Shown here: positions 1 through 7,207 of the stretch, in pieces
Numbering within the stretch: the stretch's first letter is position 1
Layout: each line of letters opens with the position of its first letter
Notes under the pieces: model-generated
Seen by the model: only the letters and a program-made list of their open reading frames with translations
Told to the model about the DNA's origin: nothing
Database searches by the model: none
Position numbers and translations under genes: made by a program
Assembly (NCBI GenBank): GCA_964481575.1
Contig: CAYZTR010000063.1
Location: 1 to 8,207, forward strand
Direction: 5' to 3'
Origin: UQRS01 sp964481575
GTDB taxonomy: Bacteria > Bacillota > Clostridia > Oscillospirales > Acutalibacteraceae
Length of the DNA stretch: 8,207 nucleotides

Positions 1-787
1 CGGGGGGGATCAGCATGGCCAGGTTGGTCTTACCGCAGGCAGAGGGGAATGCTGCGGCCACATACTTGACCTCACCCTTGGGGTTCTCCAGGCCCAGAAT
101 AAGCATATGCTCGGCCATCCAGCCCTCATTCTTGCCCTGATAGGAAGCGATCCGCAGGGCGAAGCACTTCTTACCCAGCAGCACGTTGCCGCCGTAGGCA
201 GAGTTTACAGAGATAATGGTGTTGTCCTGGGGGAAGTGGCAGATATACCGCTTGTCAGGATCCACGTTGCACTTGGCATGGAGGCCGCGAACCCAGTCGT
301 CAGAATCGCCCAGCACTTCCAGCACCTTGTCGCCGACGCGGGTCATGATGTTCATGTTCAGCACAACATAAATGGAATCGGTTACTTCCACGCCAATCTT
401 GGCCAGGGGAGAACCGATGGGGCCCATGGAGTAAGGGATCACATACATGGTGCGGCCCTTGTAGCTGTCACGGGCGATATCATAAAGCATATCATAAGCC
501 TTTGCAGGATCCATCCAGTTGTTGGTGGGGCCGGCATCGTCTGCAGTGGGAGCGCAGATGAAGGTGCGGTCCTCCACGCGGGCCACGTCGTTGGGCTGGG
601 TGCGATGGAGGTAGCAGTCAGGCAGCTTTTCTTCATTCAGCTTGATCATTTCGCCGGTTTCCACGGCTTCGGCTTTCAGAGCATCAATCTGATCCTGCGC
701 ACCGGTGATCCAAACGACCTTATCCGGAGCAACCAGATTCTGCATCTTTTCTAGCCATGCAAGCAGGGTCGGGTTCGTAGTTTTCAT
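1..787 (-). CDS. pckG: Phosphoenolpyruvate carboxykinase, GTP-dependent (N-terminal part; runs off the left edge)
   Basis: The enzyme interconverts oxaloacetate + GTP and PEP + CO2 + GDP in the cytosol. It works in gluconeogenesis or, in many fermenters, in CO2-fixing oxaloacetate formation. The 262 codons present begin MKTTNPTLLAWLEKMQ. They include a KNEGWMAEHM segment around residues 225-235, which carries the metal-binding Lys/His of the family, and FPSACGKTNLAM at about 247-258, the nucleotide-binding loop with the mobile cysteine typical of GTP-type enzymes. ATP-type enzymes have a different P-loop. Family members are roughly 600 residues, so more than half lies outside the window. The start at 787 is chosen because GAAAGGAT (798-805) sits 10 bases upstream; an in-frame ATG at 799 overlaps that site and is unlikely. 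Codon choice leans strongly to AAC, AAG and GGC, as expected for a highly expressed gene. It has its own promoter at 922-950. Confidence 0.96.
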   Translation of the reverse strand, partial: MKTTNPTLLAWLEKMQNLVAPDKVVWITGAQDQIDALKAEAVETGEMIKLNEEKLPDCYLHRTQPNDVARVEDRTFICAPTADDAGPTNNWMDPAKAYDMLYDIARDSYKGRTMYVIPYSMGPIGSPLAKIGVEVTDSIYVVLNMNIMTRVGDKVLEVLGDSDDWVRGLHAKCNVDPDKRYICHFPQDNTIISVNSAYGGNVLLGKKCFALRIASYQGKNEGWMAEHMLILGLENPKGEVKYVAAAFPSACGKTNLAMLIPP

Positions 788-849
788 AACAGGTACCATC
801 CTTTCAAAGTTTGGACGCATGACGCACCGGGAAATTCCGACTGCGCCAT
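784..849 (-). CDS. Possible 21-codon upstream ORF in the pckG leader
   Basis: An ATG at 849 opens a short frame reading MAQSEFPGASCVQTLKGWYLL. It ends in TGA at 786-784, so its stop overlaps the pckG start codon as ATGA. The pckG Shine-Dalgarno lies inside this frame, so translating it would carry ribosomes over the pckG start and could couple the two. There is no strong ribosome binding site in front of the ATG, and the peptide resembles nothing I recognise. It may be a chance frame: a stop-free run of 22 codons is common in GC-rich leaders. Confidence 0.22.
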   Translation of the reverse strand: MAQSEFPGASCVQTLKGWYLL

Positions 850-869
850 GATGGTCAGCTGCTGCGCCG

Positions 870-887
870 GGTCGGACAGAACCGACC
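870..887 (-). promoter_or_regulatory. Hairpin in the pckG 5' leader
   Basis: GGTCGG (870-875) and CCGACC (882-887) form a perfect 6-bp inverted repeat with a 6-base loop; a G·U and a C-G pair can extend the base. It lies about 30 bases into the predicted pckG transcript. No T-run follows on either strand, so it is not a terminator. It could stabilise the mRNA or bind a regulator; the sequence does not say which. Confidence 0.35.
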
Positions 888-921
888 TGCCGCTTAAGCA
901 AGTCCAATTTTTGCTGAATAC

Positions 922-950
922 ATTATAAAACAAAAGGGCTTCCCATGCAA
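922..950 (-). promoter_or_regulatory. Sigma-A type promoter of pckG
   Basis: On the minus strand, TTGCAT (950-945) and TATAAT (927-922, a perfect -10) are separated by exactly 17 bases. Transcription would start near 915, giving a leader of about 128 bases before the pckG start. This promoter lies in the tsaD-pckG gap, so pckG can be expressed independently of the upstream operon. Confidence 0.8.
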
Positions 951-1047
951 GACAGTTTGCAAAAAGTTCAAAAACTTCGGGGAGACTACTATTTTTTCAC
1001 GAAATCCACTGAAGTGTTTTGGACGTTTTGCCACAGAGTACAGCGGT

Positions 1048-2055
1048 TTAGGCATTTGCAATGTCCATGGTGGCGGCGGCGTTCAGATCGGTACCGGCAA
1101 TATGCCCAGCAGCATATTCAAATCCGGCTTGCACGCCTACCATGGCGGCGTTGTCCCCGCAATACCGCAGTTCCGGGTAGCACAGGCGGTATCTTTTTTC
1201 CTGGCAGGCAGTATCCATGCGGCGGCGCAGCTCGCTGTTGGCCGAAACACCGCCGGCCACTGCAATGGTAGTATAGCCAAAGTCCCGGGCAGCGGCCATG
1301 GTGTTTTGAATCAGCAGATCGCAGACCCGCTGCCGCACTGCGGCGGACAGATCAGGTACCTGGATGGTTTCTCCTTTTTGCCTGGCGTTGTGGATCAGGT
1401 TGACCACGGCGGTCTTCAGGCCGGAAAAGCTGAAATCATAGGGGCAGCCGTCTACTACAGGACGGGGCAGGGTGTATTTGGTGGGGTCACCGGTTTCCGC
1501 CACTTTGTCCATTTCAATTCCCCCGGGGTAAGACATTCCCATGGCCCGGGCAGATTTGTCAAAGCATTCGCCGGCCGCATCATCCCGGGTACGGCCTATG
1601 ATGTGAAAATCAGTATAGTTTTTGACTTCTACAATCAGACTGTTGCCGCCGGATACCAGGAGACAGAGGAAAGGCGGCTTTAAGTCCGGGTGGGTGATGT
1701 AATTGGCGGCCAGATGAGAGCGAAGATGATGCACCGGGATCAGCGGCTTTCCGGTGGCCATGGACAGCCCTTTGGCAAAATTGACTCCCACCAGCAAAGC
1801 GCCAATGAGTCCGGGTGCATGGGTCACGGCGATGGCGTCAATGTCAGTCAGAGTCAGGCCGGCAGCATCCAGCGCCTCTTGGGTGACGCCGGAAATGGCT
1901 TCGCAGTGGCGGCGGGAGGCGATTTCCGGCACCACGCCGCCATAAAGCTTATGTTCCTCCACCTGGGTGGCCACAATATTGGACAAAACCGTTCGTCCTT
2001 CACAAACGGCGGCAGCCGTTTCGTCACAGGAGGATTCAATGGCAAGAATTTTCAT
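1048..2055 (-). CDS. tsaD: tRNA N6-adenosine threonylcarbamoyltransferase TsaD
   Basis: TsaD (Kae1/YgjD/Gcp family) transfers the threonylcarbamoyl group from threonylcarbamoyl-AMP to A37 of tRNAs reading ANN codons, acting with TsaB and TsaE. The 335-residue protein has the usual bacterial length. Visible landmarks are ESSCDET at 7-13; a metal-binding HxxxH at His110/His114; VSGGNS at 134-139; the FSFSGLKTA segment near 208-216; AVAGGVSANSELR at 265-277; and CGDNAAMV with Asp301, the third metal ligand position. The start ATG overlaps the rimI stop as ATGA, so translation is probably coupled; only a weak GGAAAG is present upstream. No tsaB or tsaE is seen nearby, unlike the common tsaE-tsaB-rimI-tsaD order. 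The stop at 1048 is followed by no convincing terminator. Confidence 0.97.
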   Translation of the reverse strand: MKILAIESSCDETAAAVCEGRTVLSNIVATQVEEHKLYGGVVPEIASRRHCEAISGVTQEALDAAGLTLTDIDAIAVTHAPGLIGALLVGVNFAKGLSMATGKPLIPVHHLRSHLAANYITHPDLKPPFLCLLVSGGNSLIVEVKNYTDFHIIGRTRDDAAGECFDKSARAMGMSYPGGIEMDKVAETGDPTKYTLPRPVVDGCPYDFSFSGLKTAVVNLIHNARQKGETIQVPDLSAAVRQRVCDLLIQNTMAAARDFGYTTIAVAGGVSANSELRRRMDTACQEKRYRLCYPELRYCGDNAAMVGVQAGFEYAAGHIAGTDLNAAATMDIANA

Positions 2056-2510
2056 GGAATCACGCTTTCCGAATCAGATAAAACAAGGGTGTAAATCAGG
2101 GCGTCCTCAGGGGGGTCCGTGTAAAATCCCCGGCGCCGACCGACCGGCTGGAATCCGGCTTTTTCATACAGGCGAATAGCCGGAATGTTGGAGGGGCGCA
2201 CCTCCAGAAACAGCTGGGAGAGACTGTGAGCCCGTCCAAAAGCAAGCATAGCTGCGATCAGGGCGGCGCCCACCCCTTGTCGCCGAGCGGTGGGGGAGAC
2301 GGCCACGTTGGTGATGCTGCCCTCATCGGCGGCTACCTGCAGGCCGCAGTACCCCAAAAGAGTTTCCCCTTCCAGAGCAGCGAAAAAACGGGTGGCACCG
2401 GCGGCAAAGGCCGACTGAAAGGATGCGGCTGACCAGGGATGGGAAAAGCAGGCTACCTCCAGACATACCGCCGCCGGAATATCCGCCGGGGTCATGGGCC
2501 GGACAATCAT
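2052..2510 (-). CDS. rimI: Ribosomal protein S18 alanine N-acetyltransferase RimI
   Basis: This is a single-domain GNAT acetyltransferase of 152 residues, close to the usual RimI length of about 150. RimI acetylates the N-terminal alanine of ribosomal protein S18 using acetyl-CoA. The acetyl-CoA-binding motif A is seen as ARRQGVGAAL near residues 95-104, preceded by the strand ITNVAVSPT. The RimI-like C-terminal part follows as NIPAIRLYEKAGF and then GRRRGFYTDP with a terminal ALIYTL strand. The assignment to RimI rather than a generic GNAT rests on these motifs plus the neighbour tsaD, a classical partner. Both ends overlap neighbours by 4 bases (ATGA), with the phosphatase upstream and tsaD downstream. 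An AGGCGG about 7 bases before the ATG may serve as ribosome binding site. Confidence 0.92.
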   Translation of the reverse strand: MIVRPMTPADIPAAVCLEVACFSHPWSAASFQSAFAAGATRFFAALEGETLLGYCGLQVAADEGSITNVAVSPTARRQGVGAALIAAMLAFGRAHSLSQLFLEVRPSNIPAIRLYEKAGFQPVGRRRGFYTDPPEDALIYTLVLSDSESVIP

Positions 2511-2929
2511 AAAGATACCGCCTGATCCAGAACGGCAGGCAGTCCTGCTGTAATGGCATCCCGACAGACCCGGTAGGCTGCCAGATTTCCGCCGTAAGGA
2601 TCCGGGATCCCGCCGGGGATAGACATAACCTGCTTGGCCAAAGGCCGCAGCTTATCTGCCTGCGCTGGGGTCATGGTTACCACCAGGTCAGCAGCTTCCA
2701 GGTCCGCCGGGGTTAGTTGGTGAGAATGAAAATGGAATAAGTCGCATCCTACTTCGGCGGCGGCCCGGACAGCATTTTCTGAGGCTTCCGCCCCCTCTAC
2801 AGCGGCCAGTCCGGCCGAAGCGATGTTCAGCCCTTGCACCCCTTTCTTTTGGGCAAACTGGCGGAACAGCACCTCCGCCATAGGACTCCGGCAGGTGTTA
2901 CCGGTGCAGACAAATAAAATGTTTTTCAT
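2507..2929 (-). CDS. Low-molecular-weight phosphatase, probably protein arginine phosphatase (YwlE-like)
   Basis: The 140-residue cytosolic protein has the complete low-molecular-weight tyrosine phosphatase fold signature. The N-terminal P-loop is CTGNTCRS, with nucleophile Cys8 and Arg14. The general-acid Asp110 lies in IPDPYGG, and ASAGL is present near 37-41. In classical tyrosine phosphatases the P-loop reads like CLGNICRS. Here Thr12 replaces the Ile, the substitution known in Bacillus YwlE to select phospho-arginine. I therefore infer arginine phosphatase activity, which would reverse McsB-type arginine phosphorylation; no mcsB is in the window. The start at 2929 is preceded by AAAGGA (2941-2946) at a spacing of 11. 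It follows polA by 64 bases and its stop overlaps the rimI start. Confidence 0.93.
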   Translation of the reverse strand: MKNILFVCTGNTCRSPMAEVLFRQFAQKKGVQGLNIASAGLAAVEGAEASENAVRAAAEVGCDLFHFHSHQLTPADLEAADLVVTMTPAQADKLRPLAKQVMSIPGGIPDPYGGNLAAYRVCRDAITAGLPAVLDQAVSL

Positions 2930-2930
2930 A

Positions 2931-2982
2931 GGTGTTCAGATCCTTTATAAAAATGGGTTTAGGTGGGGGTGTTCTTATAAAA
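2931..2982 (-). repeat. Imperfect direct repeat in the polA-phosphatase gap
   Basis: On the plus strand GGTGTTC occurs at 2931-2937 and again at 2968-2974. Each copy is followed by a TTATAAAA-type block (2944-2953 and 2975-2982). The first copy carries a short insert that overlaps the phosphatase Shine-Dalgarno. The repeat fills most of the 64-base spacer between polA and the phosphatase gene. It contains no hairpin with a T-run, which supports transcription continuing from polA. It may be a local duplication without function. Confidence 0.35.
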
Positions 2983-2993
2983 GTAGATGTGAG

Positions 2994-5609
2994 TTACTCT
3001 TTGGCTTCGTACCAGGTTTTTCCTGCGTGGGCCTCCACTGACAGGGGGACAGACAGTTGGGCAGCGGCCTCCATCTCCTCTTCCAACAGCCGGCAGACCT
3101 GGTCGGCCAGATCAGTTCTTGCCTCCACAATCAACTCATCATGCACCTGGAGAATCAATCGGGCGTCCAGCTGTTCTTCCTGCAGCCGTCGATGCACCCG
3201 GATCATGGCGATTTTAATGATGTCGGCGGCAGTGCCCTGTATGGGCATATTTCGGGCCACCCGCTGGCCGAAGCTCCGGAGTACGGCATTAGAGGCTGCC
3301 AGCTCCGGCAACATCCGCCGACGGCCGTAAAGGCTTTTGGCATATCCTAACCGGGTAGCATCCTGAACGGCCTGTTCCATATAGGCTTTGACGCCTGGAA
3401 AGGTGCGGAAATAGCCTTCAATATAGTCGGCGGCCTCCTTCCGTGTTACGCCGATGTCCTTGGACAGGGAGAAGGCGCTGATGCCGTATACAATACCAAA
3501 GTTCACCGCTTTGGCTGAAGAACGCATTTCCGGGGTAACTAATTCTTCCGGCAGATGGAAGACCTGGGCGGCGGTACGCCGGTGAATGTCTTCTCCGGAT
3601 AGGAAGGTGTTGATCATATTTTGATCTGCAGCCATATGGGCCAGTACCCGCAACTCAATTTGGGAATAATCGGCATCGCAGAGGACATAGCCTTCCGCCG
3701 CTTTAAAAAATTTCCGTAGTTCCCGGCCTTCGGGGGTGCGAACAGGAATGTTTTGCAGATTGGGCTCCGTGGAGCTGATGCGGCCGGTACGGGTTTCGGT
3801 TTGATTCAGGGTGGAGTGGATGCGGCCGTCAGCCCCGCCTTTGTCGGTCATGCCATCGCAATAGGTGGATTTCAGCTTGGCCAGCTGCCGATATTTCAGG
3901 ACAGCGTCCACTGCCGGATGGGCATCCCGCAGTTCCTCCAACACTTCAGCATTGGTAGAGTAGCCGCTTTTGGTTTTCTTTTTAGCCGGGAGCCCCAATA
4001 CTTCAAACAAGGCATGCCCAAGCTGCTTGGGGGAGTTTAAATTAAATTCTTCTCCCACCATCTGCCAGATGGCCGATTGAAGCCCGTCAATCTGGGCCTC
4101 CATGGAGGCTCCATAGGCTCGGATTCCTTCCAGATCCACCAGAAACCCCCAGTGCTCCATATCGGCCAGCACCTGAGCCAGGGGAATTTCAATGTCCTGC
4201 AGCAGGGGCGTCATTTCCTGAAATTCCACCTCTGCTGCCAGCCGGTCACAGAGCCTGGTGTGGAGAGTCAGGGGAGCCCAGTCACCTTCACCGGCGGAAA
4301 CGCCGTATTCAGCCGCCAGCCGATCCGGATCATAGGATTTGGCCGCCGGATTCAGCAGATAGGCGGCCAGGGATAAATCAAAGGCTACTCCTTGGAGGCG
4401 GATGTTCCTGGCATGGCACCAATGTGCCAGACTTTTGGCATCGGCCACCCGCTTTTGCAGACTGCCAGATTCCAGAGCCGGCTGCAGCAGTGTCAGGCTT
4501 TCAGCAGCGGCTGGCAGGCAGGTGTCCAGGGATAGGGTAGCTTCGCTTTGATTGCCAAAACTTCCAAGTGCCAGTCGAACTGCCTTTTCGGCGGCGCCCA
4601 CCAGGAGGGTGCCTTCTTCCGGAAAACACAGATCCAGCTTTCCGGTGGTTTCCGCCGCCGTCAGCACCTCCGGCAGCGTGGCAGGGAAATAAATGACAGA
4701 GGAAGCGATTTCCTCTACAGGAGCTGTGGAAGGAGCGGCGGCGTCCAATCCCAGTTTTTCAATCAGCTTGAAAAGTTCCAAATCCGCCAGCTTCCGGGCC
4801 AAAGGAGCATCCTGCCGGGGGGCAAATTTGTATTCTGTGGGATCGGTGGCAATGGGTACCTGCCGGGAGATAGTTCCCAGAGTGCGGCTTAAATAGGCGC
4901 TGTCTTTTCCGGCAATCAGCTTAGCTTTGACGCCGGGCTTAATGTCGGTGGCATCCAGCTCTCTATAAAGTTTGTCAATGTCATGAAACCGTGCAATCAG
5001 ATCCATGGCGGTCTTTTCCCCTACGCCGGGAACACCGGGAATGTTATCCGAGCTGTCCCCCATAAGGGCCTTGATGTCAATCATTTGCATCGGCTCCACC
5101 CCGTATTTTTCCCGGATGGCGTCGGGGGTGTACCGTGTGATCTCCGGATGTCCCATTTTGGTGGCGGCCAGCAGCACGGTTACCGAATCGGATACCAGTT
5201 GGAAAGAATCCCGATCTCCGGTGGAAATGATACATTGGTTGCCGGAGTTCTCCGCGCCCTGGGCCAGGGTGCCCAGAATGTCATCGGCTTCAAAGCCCGG
5301 AAGTTCGATGCAGTGGCAGCCCAGCAGGGTCAGGATCTCCTTTAGAACCGGCATCTGCTCCCGCAGCTCCGGGGGCATTCCTTTGCGCCCGGCTTTGTAC
5401 TGGCCATAAAGCTCATGGCGGAAGGTGGGAGCGTGGACGTCAAAGGCTACTGCTACCCCGTCGGGGGACTCCAGCTCTATAAGCTTGAAGAGAATATTCA
5501 GGAATCCGTAGATCCCGTTGGTGAACCGTCCGTCCTTGGTGGTCAGCAGTTTGATGCCGAAAAAAGCCCGGTTGACGATACTGTTTCCGTCCAGTGCCAG
5601 CAATTTCAT
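2994..5609 (-). CDS. polA: DNA polymerase I
   Basis: Pol I fills gaps in repair and removes Okazaki RNA primers. The 871-residue protein has three parts. Residues 1-290 are the 5'-3' exonuclease, with GFEADD at 105-110, TGDRDS at 130-135 and KALMGDSSDNIPGVPG at 180-195. Residues about 300-440 match the position of the 3'-5' exonuclease but lack the DxE metal-binding motif, so proofreading is presumably absent, as in Bacillus. Residues 440-871 are the polymerase: motif A DYSQIELR (Asp647), the O-helix with Lys700, Phe704 and Tyr708, and motif C VHDE (Asp824), each 58 below the E. coli number. The start at 5609 has GGAGG (5618-5622) 8 bases upstream and gives the canonical MKLLALDGNS; an in-frame start at 5702 would add 31 atypical residues through the promoter region. 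It probably heads the operon with the phosphatase, rimI and tsaD. Confidence 0.98.
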   Translation of the reverse strand: MKLLALDGNSIVNRAFFGIKLLTTKDGRFTNGIYGFLNILFKLIELESPDGVAVAFDVHAPTFRHELYGQYKAGRKGMPPELREQMPVLKEILTLLGCHCIELPGFEADDILGTLAQGAENSGNQCIISTGDRDSFQLVSDSVTVLLAATKMGHPEITRYTPDAIREKYGVEPMQMIDIKALMGDSSDNIPGVPGVGEKTAMDLIARFHDIDKLYRELDATDIKPGVKAKLIAGKDSAYLSRTLGTISRQVPIATDPTEYKFAPRQDAPLARKLADLELFKLIEKLGLDAAAPSTAPVEEIASSVIYFPATLPEVLTAAETTGKLDLCFPEEGTLLVGAAEKAVRLALGSFGNQSEATLSLDTCLPAAAESLTLLQPALESGSLQKRVADAKSLAHWCHARNIRLQGVAFDLSLAAYLLNPAAKSYDPDRLAAEYGVSAGEGDWAPLTLHTRLCDRLAAEVEFQEMTPLLQDIEIPLAQVLADMEHWGFLVDLEGIRAYGASMEAQIDGLQSAIWQMVGEEFNLNSPKQLGHALFEVLGLPAKKKTKSGYSTNAEVLEELRDAHPAVDAVLKYRQLAKLKSTYCDGMTDKGGADGRIHSTLNQTETRTGRISSTEPNLQNIPVRTPEGRELRKFFKAAEGYVLCDADYSQIELRVLAHMAADQNMINTFLSGEDIHRRTAAQVFHLPEELVTPEMRSSAKAVNFGIVYGISAFSLSKDIGVTRKEAADYIEGYFRTFPGVKAYMEQAVQDATRLGYAKSLYGRRRMLPELAASNAVLRSFGQRVARNMPIQGTAADIIKIAMIRVHRRLQEEQLDARLILQVHDELIVEARTDLADQVCRLLEEEMEAAAQLSVPLSVEAHAGKTWYEAKE

Positions 5610-5645
5610 AATGGGAACCTCCAGCCTAATTGTAAAGGTAATATT

Positions 5646-5654
5646 AGTATAACA
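5646..5654 (-). promoter_or_regulatory. Extended -10 promoter of the polA operon
   Basis: The minus strand reads TGT then TATACT (5654-5646), an extended -10 element. There is no good -35: the 17-base position (5674-5669) reads TACCAA. Initiation near 5639 would give a leader of roughly 30 bases before the polA start and would exclude the longer 5702 start. It lies back to back with the mgtE promoter. Confidence 0.55.
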
Positions 5655-5695
5655 TAAAATTTGACAAATTGGTAGAGAAAAACGCAAAATTTGGA

Positions 5696-5724
5696 TTGAC
5701 AAAGCCGGCTTTTCCGCATACTAT
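5696..5724 (+). promoter_or_regulatory. Sigma-A type promoter of mgtE
   Basis: TTGACA (5696-5701, consensus) and TACTAT (5719-5724) are separated by 17 bases. Transcription would begin near 5731 and leave a leader of about 67 bases. That is too short for an M-box Mg2+ riboswitch, and none is visible. A second TTGACAAA at 5661-5668 has no good -10 at the right distance. Confidence 0.78.
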
Positions 5725-5797
5725 ATTAAATACAGCCCTTTGAAGAGTGGCAGAACTAACCGCAGGCGGAAGTCTGCAGGATCAGGGAGTGTGGACC

Positions 5798-7159
5798 ATG
5801 GATGAATTGATGCAAATTACGCCGGTGGAGCAGATTGAGGCCTTTTTAGCGGAGGAAAAGCTGGCCCCATTGCGGGAGTATATTGCGGCACTGAACCCGA
5901 TGGATTTGGCTGCTTGTTTTGCGGATTTGCCGGAGGAAAAAATCCCCCTGATTTTCCGTTTGCTGCCCAAGGAGCTGGCGGCGGAGGTTTTTGTGGAGAT
6001 GGATTCGGATCTGCAGGAATTGCTGATCCATGGCCTATCCAATGCCGAATTGAAAGATATGCTGGACGAGCTGTACCTGGATGATGCGGTAGATCTGCTG
6101 GAAGAAATGCCCGCCAATGTGGTGCGGCGGATCCTGGCCAACACGGATCCGGATACCCGGAAACTGATCAATCAGATTCTGCAGTATCCTGAAGACAGCG
6201 CTGGGAGCATCATGACGGTGGAGTACATCCGGCTCCAGCCCAAGATGACCGCCAAGGACGCCATCGCCCGGATCCGGCATACCGGTATTGATAAGGAGAC
6301 CATTTACACCTGCTATGTGACTGATTCCAACAAGATCCTTCTGGGAATCGTTACCGTGAAGGATTTGCTCATGGCGTCGGACAATGACATTATTGCCGAC
6401 TTCATGGATACCAATGTGATTTCGGCCCGGACCACCGAGGATAAGGAGCTGGTGGCTCAGAAGTTTGCCAAGTATGACTTCATTGCTCTGCCGGTGGTGG
6501 ATGAGGAGGGGCGCCTGGTGGGTATCGTCACGGTTGACGATGCGATGGACGTTATCCAGGAAGAGGCCACCGAGGATATTGAAAAGATGGCCGCTATTGC
6601 TCCCACACCGGATAAGACCTATTTAAAGACTTCGGTCTTTGAGTTGTGGAAGGCCCGGATTCCCTGGTTGCTGTTCCTGATGATCTCGGCCACCTTCACT
6701 GGGGCTATTTTAACGCATTTTGAGGATGCCATGTCCAAATATGTGGCGCTGGTAACCTTCATCCCCATGCTCATGGATACCGGCGGAAACGCCGGCGGTC
6801 AGGCTTCGGTTACTATTATCCGCGGTTTGTCGTTGGGGGAGATCCGGTTTCGGGATACCTTCCGGGTGTTGCTGAAGGAAGGTATGGTTTCCATTTGCTG
6901 CGGTGTGACTTTGGCTGTGGCTAACTTTTTCAAGCTGATGCTCATTAACCGGGAGAGTCTCCTGGTGTCTGTAGTGGTTTGTTTGACCCTGGTGGTAGTG
7001 GTGATCGCGGCCAAGCTGGTGGGTTCGTTGCTACCGATTTTGGCCAAAATGTGCCACTTGGATCCGGCTGTCATGGCTCACCCCATGATTACCACTATTG
7101 TGGACGCTTTGTCCCTGTCCATTTATTTTTTCATTGCCACGGCGCTTTTGGGCCTGTAA
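5798..7159 (+). CDS. mgtE: Magnesium transporter MgtE
   Basis: MgtE is a homodimeric, Mg2+-gated Mg2+ channel in the cytoplasmic membrane. From the ATG at 5798 the protein is 453 residues, the normal family length. Order of parts: an acidic helical N-domain (about 1-130) with repeated LPEE and LLEEMP-like helices; two CBS domains (about 135-260) ending in GIVTVKDLL and GIVTVDDAMDVI; a linking helix; then a hydrophobic C-terminal domain from about residue 287, fitting the family's five membrane helices. It contains the signature GGNAGGQ at 329-335 and AHPMITTIVDALS near the end, carrying the conserved pore-region Asp. This start is preferred over GTG at 5747 or 5789 because AGGGAG (5784-5789) stands 8 bases before it. 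polA diverges upstream. No terminator is seen after the stop. Confidence 0.97.
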   Translation: MDELMQITPVEQIEAFLAEEKLAPLREYIAALNPMDLAACFADLPEEKIPLIFRLLPKELAAEVFVEMDSDLQELLIHGLSNAELKDMLDELYLDDAVDLLEEMPANVVRRILANTDPDTRKLINQILQYPEDSAGSIMTVEYIRLQPKMTAKDAIARIRHTGIDKETIYTCYVTDSNKILLGIVTVKDLLMASDNDIIADFMDTNVISARTTEDKELVAQKFAKYDFIALPVVDEEGRLVGIVTVDDAMDVIQEEATEDIEKMAAIAPTPDKTYLKTSVFELWKARIPWLLFLMISATFTGAILTHFEDAMSKYVALVTFIPMLMDTGGNAGGQASVTIIRGLSLGEIRFRDTFRVLLKEGMVSICCGVTLAVANFFKLMLINRESLLVSVVVCLTLVVVVIAAKLVGSLLPILAKMCHLDPAVMAHPMITTIVDALSLSIYFFIATALLGL

Positions 7160-7178
7160 GATTCGATGGTTTCGGGGG

Positions 7179-7207
7179 TTGACAAATCCGGAAACCGGTG
7201 CTACAAT
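7179..7207 (+). promoter_or_regulatory. Sigma-A type promoter of the thrS T-box transcript
   Basis: TTGACA (7179-7184) and TACAAT (7202-7207) are separated by 17 bases, and initiation would fall near 7214. The -35 lies only 19 bases after the mgtE stop codon. The position directly upstream of the T-box stem I supports the call. Confidence 0.85.

Noticed and set aside
107..754. Plus-strand open frame of 215 codons at the left end
   Set aside because: It is antisense to pckG, whose minus-strand translation carries clear PEP carboxykinase motifs.
961..980. Possible terminator for tsaD: AAGTT/AACTT hairpin followed by a few T residues on the minus strand
   Set aside because: The stem is only five A/T-rich pairs and the T-run is short and partly inside the stem, too weak to call a terminator.
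5610..5702. Longer polA start at 5702
   Set aside because: It would add 31 atypical residues encoded by the promoter and ribosome binding site; MKLLALDGNS at 5609 is the canonical start with GGAGG upstream.
5747..5797. Earlier GTG starts for mgtE at 5747 and 5789
   Set aside because: The added residues are unlike the MgtE N-terminus, and AGGGAG is best spaced for the ATG at 5798.
5725..5797. Mg2+-sensing M-box riboswitch before mgtE
   Set aside because: The leader of about 67 bases is too short and shows no terminator or M-box-like stems.
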